A stretch of DNA of 8,263 nucleotides, taken from Candidatus Bipolaricaulota bacterium. Lineage in GTDB: Bacteria; Bipolaricaulota; Bipolaricaulia; RBG-16-55-9; DRXL01. The translations under genes and the position numbers were made by a program. The DNA is taken from positions 1 to 8,263 of the forward strand of contig JAILZC010000028.1 in NCBI GenBank assembly GCA_023512665.1, written 5' to 3'. Shown in pieces: positions 1 through 4,206 of this stretch. The notes under the pieces were generated by a model. It worked only from the letters and a program-made list of their open reading frames with translations. It searched no databases and was not told the DNA's origin. Positions within the stretch are counted from its first letter, which is position 1. Each line of letters begins with the position of its first letter.

Positions 1-221
1 CCCTTATTGGTGAATAACTCAATGACTCGCTTTGCTAAAGCTATGGGGAATGTAGCTGGGTGAATCTGCTTGTCGCGTATGTCCCGTTTCTCATAAGTAA
101 AGCGCCATACCCCAAGCTGAGCCTTGATCCACTCCTTCGGGGGCATGCAGCTGAGATAATTTTCTGGGCACTCACACAGACGCTGGAAGCGCTTCAGCTC
201 AGCGGTTATTGTCGTTTCCAT
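1..221 (-). CDS. Site-specific DNA methyltransferase, N-terminal part (runs off the left edge)
   Basis: This frame is open from an ATG at 219-221 leftward to the window edge and gives 73 complete residues plus part of a 74th. The peptide contains PPKEWIKAQLGVW, then EKRDIRDKQ, then HPATFPIALAKRVIELFTNKG near the edge. The last segment is the conserved stretch that comes just before the AdoMet-binding motif (DPFxGSGTT) in amino-methyltransferases that make N6-methyladenine or N4-methylcytosine. The AdoMet motif and the catalytic DPPY-type motif would lie beyond position 1 and cannot be seen. The ATG has no Shine-Dalgarno sequence; a promoter ends only 5 nt upstream, so the mRNA is probably leaderless. 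It could be an orphan methylase or the M subunit of a restriction-modification system, and the partner, if any, is off the window. The family call comes from recognised sequence pattern and I am fairly sure of it; the target site is unknown. Confidence 0.82.
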   Translation of the reverse strand, partial: METTITAELKRFQRLCECPENYLSCMPPKEWIKAQLGVWRFTYEKRDIRDKQIHPATFPIALAKRVIELFTNK

Positions 222-226
222 TGTCA

Positions 227-253
227 AATATATCACTTGGGGGGAGCTGTCAA
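227..253 (-). promoter_or_regulatory. Promoter of the DNA methyltransferase gene
   Basis: On the minus strand a perfect -35 box TTGACA (plus positions 248-253) is followed after 15 nt by TATATT (227-232). The start codon begins 5 nt beyond the -10 box, so transcription should start at or next to the ATG. The 15-nt spacer is shorter than the ideal 17, which may weaken the promoter. A second TTGACA lies at 222-227 (minus strand), between this -10 box and the ATG. Confidence 0.5.
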
Positions 254-264
254 GGTTTGACAGC
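246..264. promoter_or_regulatory. Perfect inverted repeat over the methyltransferase -35 box (operator candidate)
   Basis: GCTGTCAA (246-253) and TTGACAGC (257-264) form a perfect 8-bp inverted repeat with a 3-nt centre. The left arm contains the minus-strand -35 box of the methyltransferase gene. A dyad of this size lying over a -35 box is typical of a dimeric repressor site, and methylase genes are often controlled in this way by C proteins or by the methylase itself. No regulator gene is visible in the window, so the operator role is inference. Confidence 0.45.
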
Positions 265-370
265 CCTTGAGGGCTTGCCCTGCCCCCTCAACTTCAGTGA
301 GAATACCCAGCGAAACTGGTGGGCGTTCCGCCATCTCAACCAAAAAGTCGGGCTGGTCGCCGAGGAGAGA

Positions 371-640
371 GTGATCAGTTGGGGTCCGACAGTATTTTTA
401 GCGACGATGATGCTCGCCCTAGCGATAGCATCGTCGCTCCAAGCGCACAATCTCTTGGGAGCGATCTGTATGATCTGGGGGCTGGGCGGGCTGATCTGGT
501 ACGAGCTGTTGGGGCGGAACGATCGCGAGCGCTTCCCCGACACCCCCTGGGTGATCTTGAAAAGACTCGGCTGGGACTCGGCGCTCTTTCTGATGGGGGT
601 CTTCACAATCGTAGGCACACTGGTCGAACGTGTTATTCAT
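371..640 (+). pseudogene. Remnant of an ion-transporter gene (ArsB/CitT/SLC13-like), truncated at both ends
   Basis: This frame encodes three clear hydrophobic segments: PTVFLATMMLALAIASSLQ, then LLGAICMIWGLGGLIW, then WDSALFLMGVFTIVGTLVE. The last closely resembles the helix that opens the second half of ArsB/NhaD/CitT-type permeases (pattern WxxLLFxxGLFxxVGxL). Recognisable sequence may begin as early as about 290. A GTG at 371 has GAGG 5 nt upstream, but no complete permease of about 400 residues or more could fit. After about 640 the similarity stops, although the frame stays open as a shadow inside the antiporter gene. The expected next helix, with the family's conserved small and polar residues, is absent. 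I read this as a leftover internal fragment after a deletion or rearrangement near 640-690. A small novel three-helix membrane protein is the alternative. Confidence 0.42.
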
Positions 641-651
641 GGCTTTATCTT

Positions 652-688
652 AAGAGAGCGACACGGCCTTTTGCAAGTCCGCTCTCTT
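652..688. repeat. 9-bp inverted repeat around the antiporter -35 box
   Basis: AAGAGAGCG (652-660) and CGCTCTCTT (680-688) are perfect inverted repeats with a 19-nt loop. The loop holds TTGCAA (671-676), the likely -35 box of the antiporter promoter. It could be a two-site operator, a hairpin that ends transcription from the left, or a scar at the junction where the transporter remnant stops. There is no T-run directly after it, so a simple intrinsic terminator is not well supported. Confidence 0.45.
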
Positions 689-699
689 CTTGATAGGAT
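671..699 (+). promoter_or_regulatory. Promoter of the antiporter-DUF502 pair
   Basis: TTGCAA (671-676), a 17-nt spacer and TAGGAT (694-699) match a sigma70-type promoter. The ATG at 711 lies 11 nt after the -10 box, so the leader would be only about 5 nt long. The AGGA within the -10 box is too far from the ATG to be a good Shine-Dalgarno site. Confidence 0.5.
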
Positions 700-710
700 T
701 TGTTTAAATT

Positions 711-1694
711 ATGAGCTACGAACTTGCCTGGGGGGTTACGCTGGCCTGCCTGGTGGTCATCTGGTTTGCTGGCCGCAAGCTCACACATACCGTGGACATC
801 ATCGCTACGCGCACGGGGCTGGGGCGGGTCTTCATCGGGAGTGTCCTGTTGGCCGCTACGACTTCCTTGCCGGAAGTCGCTACGGAGGCCGCCGCTGCCG
901 CGATGGGCTTGGTAGACATTGCGCTGGGAGACCTGTTCGGCAGCAATATCTACAACATGACGATCCTCGCTGTCTGCGGCTTTCTGTGGGGGCGCGGCCC
1001 GCTCTTAGCCGCCGCCTCGCGCGACCATGTAGCCACCGCTGCTCTGGGCATGATGCTGTCAGCCATCGCGGCCTTGGCCATCTTGACGCGCCCTCAGATC
1101 GGGCTTTTGGGAATCGGCATCGAGATCTATATTATTCTCGCGGTCTATCTCTTTGGCCTGCGGCTCCTGCGCACGATCAATCGTGACGCCGATCCGCAGG
1201 AGGCTGCGGTTCCCTCGGAAGAGAGCATGGTTTGGGTCTGGATGCGCTTCTTCATCGCCGCGAGCTTAGTCATTAGTGCTGCTATCTTCTTAAGCCAGGC
1301 TGCCGATGTCATCGCCACCGTTACGGGGTTGGGAGGCACTTTTATCGGGACGACCCTGGTGGCTGCTACGACCTCGGCCCCAGAGCTGATCACGAGCATT
1401 GTCGCCGTACGCATGGGAGCTGTTGACCTTGCCGTGGGGAATGTCTTGGGCAGCAATATCTTCAATATGAACATTCTGCTCGTCTCGGATCTCTTCTATC
1501 GTGGGGGCTATATCATTTCAGCGGGGAATCAGACACATGCGATCACGGCGTTAGTGGGGCTGGTGCTCAGCGGCTTTGTCACGTTAGGGCTTCTCTCTCC
1601 CATTCCTGGGCGCCTGGGGCGGCTGAGCCTCGAGGCCATTCTCCTCTTGGTATTCTATTTTCTAGGAACTTATCTAGTCTTTCTGCACCGTTAA
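711..1694 (+). CDS. Sodium/calcium exchanger family (CaCA) antiporter, YrbG-like
   Basis: This inner-membrane antiporter exchanges Ca2+ (or another cation) for Na+ or H+. At 327 residues it has the normal length for the bacterial YrbG group, so the protein is complete. The two inverted alpha-repeats that form the ion site are clear. Repeat 1 has FIGSVLLAATTSLPE (residues 41-55) and GSNIYNM (77-83). Repeat 2 has FIGTTLVAATTSAPE (211-225) and GSNIFNM (247-253). The paired glutamates E55 and E225 are the usual cation ligands. About ten hydrophobic helices are visible, with a charged loop at about 156-173 between the halves. The motif reads ATTS-P-E rather than GTSLPE, which also occurs in the family. 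It starts just after a promoter with almost no leader. The DUF502 gene follows after 19 nt and is probably cotranscribed. The ion actually carried cannot be told from sequence. Confidence 0.9.
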   Translation: MSYELAWGVTLACLVVIWFAGRKLTHTVDIIATRTGLGRVFIGSVLLAATTSLPEVATEAAAAAMGLVDIALGDLFGSNIYNMTILAVCGFLWGRGPLLAAASRDHVATAALGMMLSAIAALAILTRPQIGLLGIGIEIYIILAVYLFGLRLLRTINRDADPQEAAVPSEESMVWVWMRFFIAASLVISAAIFLSQAADVIATVTGLGGTFIGTTLVAATTSAPELITSIVAVRMGAVDLAVGNVLGSNIFNMNILLVSDLFYRGGYIISAGNQTHAITALVGLVLSGFVTLGLLSPIPGRLGRLSLEAILLLVFYFLGTYLVFLHR

Positions 1695-1713
1695 GAGTAA
1701 AATAGATGGTGCT

Positions 1714-2367
1714 ATGAACACCCCATCGCTTGGTCGGCGGATCTGGCATCATATCTATTCGCGGATGCTGACGGGCGTGGTCTTCGTCGTGCCCGTTATC
1801 TTGACTATTTGGGTCTTGCAGCTGCTCTACAATCTCTTGGACGGCCCGCTGCGCTCCCTGCTCAACGTTGTGCTCAAATATACGCTGGGATTGGAGCTGC
1901 CTTCTGGGGTGGGGTTGGTGCTGACGCTGCTGGCGCTCTACGTGACGGGCGTTCTGGCGGCGAACATGCTGGGCCGACGATTTTTGGAGTTCTGGGAGTC
2001 GGTTCTTCAGAAAATGCCCATCGTCAATAGCATCTATAACGCGGCGCGTCAGGTGGTGCGCACGCTCTCTGGGCCGCAGGAGAAGTCATTTCAGCGGGTC
2101 GTGCTGATCGAGTTCCCCTCCAAGGGCCTCTGGACGATCGCCTTTCAAGTGGGCACGATCCAGACGAGCGATGGGCGCGAATGGGTGCGGGTCTACGTGC
2201 CCACGACGCCGAACCCGACATCTGGGTATTTACAGTTCCTTCCCAAGGATAACGTGCAGTTCACTTCCATCCCTGTGGACGAGGCGCTCAAGATGGTGGT
2301 CTCCGGGGGGATTTTAGCGCCGGAGCGCCTCGATATGGGGCTGTCCAAGGTAGATCAGAGCTCGTAG
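1714..2367 (+). CDS. DUF502 family membrane protein
   Basis: This 217-residue protein has the family's full length and layout. A short basic N-terminus is followed by two membrane helices (about residues 19-40 and 65-86) and then a soluble C-terminal domain. The family signatures are MPIVNSIYNAARQV (101-114), YVPTTPNPTSGYL (161-173) and the ending ALKMVVSGGI (191-200). The family is widespread in bacteria and chloroplasts. Its plant members (LIKE COV) affect vascular patterning and trafficking, but the bacterial role is not settled. The gene lies 19 nt after the antiporter stop on the same strand, so joint transcription is likely. A weak -10-like TAAAAT at 1698-1703 could also give a separate transcript with a very short leader. 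No clear Shine-Dalgarno sequence precedes the ATG. Confidence 0.88.
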   Translation: MNTPSLGRRIWHHIYSRMLTGVVFVVPVILTIWVLQLLYNLLDGPLRSLLNVVLKYTLGLELPSGVGLVLTLLALYVTGVLAANMLGRRFLEFWESVLQKMPIVNSIYNAARQVVRTLSGPQEKSFQRVVLIEFPSKGLWTIAFQVGTIQTSDGREWVRVYVPTTPNPTSGYLQFLPKDNVQFTSIPVDEALKMVVSGGILAPERLDMGLSKVDQSS

Positions 2368-2392
2368 CGCTCGATCATGCGCTGCGGGTTTT
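2366..2392 (+). terminator. Weak candidate terminator after the DUF502 gene
   Basis: AGCGC (2366-2370) and GCGCT (2379-2383) can form a 5-bp stem with an 8-nt loop, and TTTT lies at 2389-2392. The stem overlaps the stop codon and is separated from the T-run by 5 nt. It is short, so this is only a candidate. Confidence 0.2.
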
Positions 2393-2479
2393 GATTGGCT
2401 GAGTGCTCTGGAGCCCTCCTTGGCTCGTCCAGGGGCAAAAACTCAAGCGCCGATCCATACATGATTTCGTATTGTCCTC

Positions 2480-2508
2480 TTGGCTTTCCCCCTCGGTTGT
2501 GGTATATA
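2480..2508 (+). promoter_or_regulatory. Candidate promoter in the leader region of the WD40 gene
   Basis: TTGGCT (2480-2485), a 17-nt spacer and TATATA (2503-2508) resemble a sigma70 promoter in the most AT-rich part of this gap. Transcription would start near 2515, leaving a leader of about 200 nt before the WD40 start, or serving whatever short frame lies between. It is the only promoter-like pair I noticed here. Confidence 0.35.
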
Positions 2509-2695
2509 TAAAGTGATAAATTCTAAAGCCGCCCACTGTGACTCGCTTGGGGACAGAGCTCGGCGTATAGCCTGTGCCCAACAAGGCAAACGAGGATGCC
2601 AGGCGATACGGATACGAGTACCAGAAGGCTGGGTGGAACCCCCACCGCCGCCCCCACCAGGTCCGATCTCTATAACACCAGGCGACGGCGGCTAA
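2509..2695 (+). other. Degenerate or short reading frames upstream of the WD40 gene
   Basis: This 344-nt gap (2368-2711) holds no gene that I recognise. One frame is open from a TTG at 2480 (71 residues) or a GTG at 2513 (60 residues) to a TAA at 2693-2695. It ends in a proline-rich tail, EGWVEPPPPPPPGPISITP, and could encode a small peptide. Another frame reads more like an old protein. It gives PPTVTRLGTELGV, then a TAG at 2568-2570, then PVPNKANEDARRYGYEYQ and KAGWNPHRRP, ending at a TAA at 2673-2675. It may be the decayed end of a lost gene. The two readings overlap and cannot both be real; I am unsure of either. Confidence 0.25.
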
Positions 2696-2711
2696 ACGAG
2701 GTGAAGAGGAT

Positions 2712-3725
2712 ATGAAAATGCTCTCTAGAACAGCAGCTGTTGTGGGCTTGATCACTCTGTTGGCCTTAACCCTGTGGAGCAGTGGACAAGAGACTGCCTG
2801 TCCGCCGCTGCAGGCTGGAGCTTTCTGCACCTTCCGGGGGCACCAAGCTATGGTCCTTGATGTTGCTTTCAGCTCGGATAGCCAGCTGCTCGTCTCTAGC
2901 TCTGGAGACGGCATCGTCAATATCTGGAGTATTCCTAATAGCACGCTGTGGCGATCTCTGCCCCAGCGCAGTGCTGCTGCTCGGGCAGTGGATTTTCGAC
3001 ACGACAGGAAGTTGTTAGCCTCTGCCTACAGCGATGGTGCAGTTCTCGTATGGGATATGATTACAGGTCAGCCAGTCCGCACCATTGAGGCCGCCACAGG
3101 ACTAAGAGACATGATCTTCACCCCCGATGGCAAACAGCTTGCAGTAGCATCATGTGGTGAATTCTATAATGTTGAGTGCCTCAGGGGTGAGATTACAATC
3201 TGGGATCCCGTAACGGGTGCCAATCTACACAAACTATCTGCCCATGATGATATGATAGAATCTATTGCCTTCAGTCGGGACGGCAGCTGGTTGGCTTCCG
3301 GTTCTCGTGATGACACGATCATTCTTTGGCAAAGGCCTACTTATAAGAAAATACGAACATTCGTCTATAACTCTCTTCCGCCGAGCCCCGTTATTAAGGG
3401 GGTGTCTTCTGTAACGTTCAGCCCAGATAGTAAGTTGCTTGCGGCTAGCGCCCACGACCGAGCGGGTAACGCAGTGAAGATTTGGGAGGTATCTACTGGT
3501 TACTTAAGGCTTACTCTCCTAGGAAATGACTTGAACAACAGTATAGCTTTCAGTCCAGATGGTCGTTTCCTTGCGGCTGGAAGCACAGACTTCATCAGGA
3601 TATGGGAGGTAGCTACTGGTAAGGAGGTCCGCTTGCTCCCCTTAAGCCAATTGCACCGTCCCCAAGTGGTGTTTTCGATAGCATTTAGTCCTGATGGAAG
3701 GTGGCTAGCCTCTGCCGAAGGCTGA
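2712..3725 (+). CDS. Secreted WD40-repeat beta-propeller protein, cut short by an in-frame TGA
   Basis: Residues 1-26 form a signal peptide: a basic start, then a hydrophobic core AVVGLITLLALTLW. There is no lipobox, so the protein should be exported and released. WD40 blades follow. Their closing strands read IVNIW, AVLVW, EITIW, TIILW, AVKIW and FIRIW, most preceded by a turn such as SPDGRxLA. Six blades are complete. The seventh begins with VVFSIAFSPDGRWLASAEG and then meets TGA at 3723-3725. Seven blades close the usual propeller, and the missing part is encoded in frame just downstream (3726-3773). WD40 propellers are binding scaffolds; there is no catalytic domain, and the partner is unknown. 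The start is supported by GAGGTG at 2698-2703, 8 nt from the ATG. The gene looks more AT-rich than its neighbours. It is either a recent nonsense mutant, a readthrough gene or a sequencing error. Confidence 0.85.
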   Translation: MKMLSRTAAVVGLITLLALTLWSSGQETACPPLQAGAFCTFRGHQAMVLDVAFSSDSQLLVSSSGDGIVNIWSIPNSTLWRSLPQRSAAARAVDFRHDRKLLASAYSDGAVLVWDMITGQPVRTIEAATGLRDMIFTPDGKQLAVASCGEFYNVECLRGEITIWDPVTGANLHKLSAHDDMIESIAFSRDGSWLASGSRDDTIILWQRPTYKKIRTFVYNSLPPSPVIKGVSSVTFSPDSKLLAASAHDRAGNAVKIWEVSTGYLRLTLLGNDLNNSIAFSPDGRFLAAGSTDFIRIWEVATGKEVRLLPLSQLHRPQVVFSIAFSPDGRWLASAEG

Positions 3726-3773
3726 TCGTATAACGACGTTAGGATCTGGTTCGTAGGTGATTTAAAGAAGTGA
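3726..3773 (+). pseudogene. In-frame end of the seventh WD40 blade, after the TGA
   Basis: The 15 codons after the TGA, in the same frame, encode SYNDVRIWFVGDLKK and end at a second TGA (3771-3773). VRIW is the closing strand expected of a WD40 blade. Aligned with blade five (ASAHDRAGNAVKIW), the segment ASAEG-stop-SYNDVRIW has exactly the same length, with the stop opposite an arginine. The stop therefore replaces one codon and does not mark a frameshift or a natural protein end. Confidence 0.7.
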
Positions 3774-3829
3774 CTACCCCTGGCCGCCAGGGTTCCAAAA
3801 GTAGCGAAGGCACAGCCAGAGAAGGCACA

Positions 3830-3857
3830 AGCAGACTCTTAGCTGCTCTCAGTTTTT
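3830..3857 (+). terminator. Weak candidate terminator after the WD40 gene
   Basis: AGCAG (3830-3834) and CTGCT (3843-3847) form a 5-bp stem with an 8-nt loop, followed after 5 nt by TTTTT (3853-3857). The position between the WD40 gene and the next promoter suits a terminator, but the stem is weak. The rest of the gap from 3774 shows nothing I can name. Confidence 0.3.
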
Positions 3858-3863
3858 ACTGAT

Positions 3864-3893
3864 TTGTCAACGGCCTGTGCGCCATGCTAAATT
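3864..3893 (+). promoter_or_regulatory. Promoter of the small membrane protein gene
   Basis: TTGTCA (3864-3869), an 18-nt spacer and TAAATT (3888-3893) form a fair sigma70-like promoter. The ATG at 3901 begins 7 nt after the -10 box, so the expected transcript starts at or one base before the start codon. This favours the ATG at 3901 over the GTG at 3877, which would lie between the promoter boxes. Confidence 0.4.
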
Positions 3894-3900
3894 AATAGCT

Positions 3901-4206
3901 ATGGGGAGTCTGAACGGCGTGCACGTCCCGCCACAACCGGAACGGACCTGGCTCGATCAGGCCCTGACGTTTCTCTCGACCATCGCCCACTGGCTGGGAC
4001 AGCTCATCGTCGGGATAGTGAATAGAATCGTCCCCGACCTCATCTCCGAAGGGCTCGTTGACCCCATCGGCTATCTCGCCCTTCTCACGATCGTGCTCGT
4101 GCTCATCGGGGTCTTCGAGGCCCTCAAGAGGGCTTTCTATTGGATAGTCGGACTGGGTTGGCTGCTCATCATCATAAGAATTATTCTGGAGAAACTCGGG
4201 GTCTAG
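3901..4206 (+). CDS. Small membrane protein of unknown function
   Basis: The protein has 101 residues from this ATG; a GTG at 3877 in the same frame would add eight. I do not recognise a family. After a polar start with PPQPERTWLDQ comes an amphipathic to hydrophobic stretch (about residues 20-40, FLSTIAHWLGQLIVGIVNRIV). A membrane helix follows at about 56-73 (IGYLALLTIVLVLIGVF), then EALKR, and a second helix at about 81-96 (WIVGLGWLLIIIRIIL). No Shine-Dalgarno sequence is seen, and the start was chosen because a promoter ends 7 nt upstream. The gene meets polA tail to tail: the four bases CTAG at 4203-4206 give a TAG stop on each strand. The steady hydrophobic pattern and the tight fit against polA argue that it is a real gene. 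Confidence 0.6.
   Translation: MGSLNGVHVPPQPERTWLDQALTFLSTIAHWLGQLIVGIVNRIVPDLISEGLVDPIGYLALLTIVLVLIGVFEALKRAFYWIVGLGWLLIIIRIILEKLGV

Noticed and set aside
257..285. Rightward promoter from TTGACA at 257-262
   Set aside because: No -10-like sequence lies 16-18 nt downstream; the region is C-rich.
641..1186. Open plus-strand frame continuing from the transporter remnant into the antiporter gene
   Set aside because: Beyond about 640 it is Arg/Gly/His-rich and overlaps the antiporter in another frame, which is the typical look of a shadow frame in GC-rich DNA.
2408..2432. Hairpin GAGCC/GGCTC after the DUF502 gene as a terminator
   Set aside because: The stem is short with a bulge and is followed by A-rich, not T-rich, sequence on the plus strand.
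2375..2944. Minus-strand open frame of 189 codons
   Set aside because: It lies antisense to the start of the WD40 gene and the leader, has no recognisable motif or start signal, and is explained by the coding strand.
3723..3773. Selenocysteine insertion or TGA read as tryptophan at the WD40 stop
   Set aside because: No convincing SECIS-type hairpin follows the TGA and WD40 blades need no selenocysteine. TGA is used as a normal final stop for vapC and hemolysin III, so a genome-wide recoding is unlikely.
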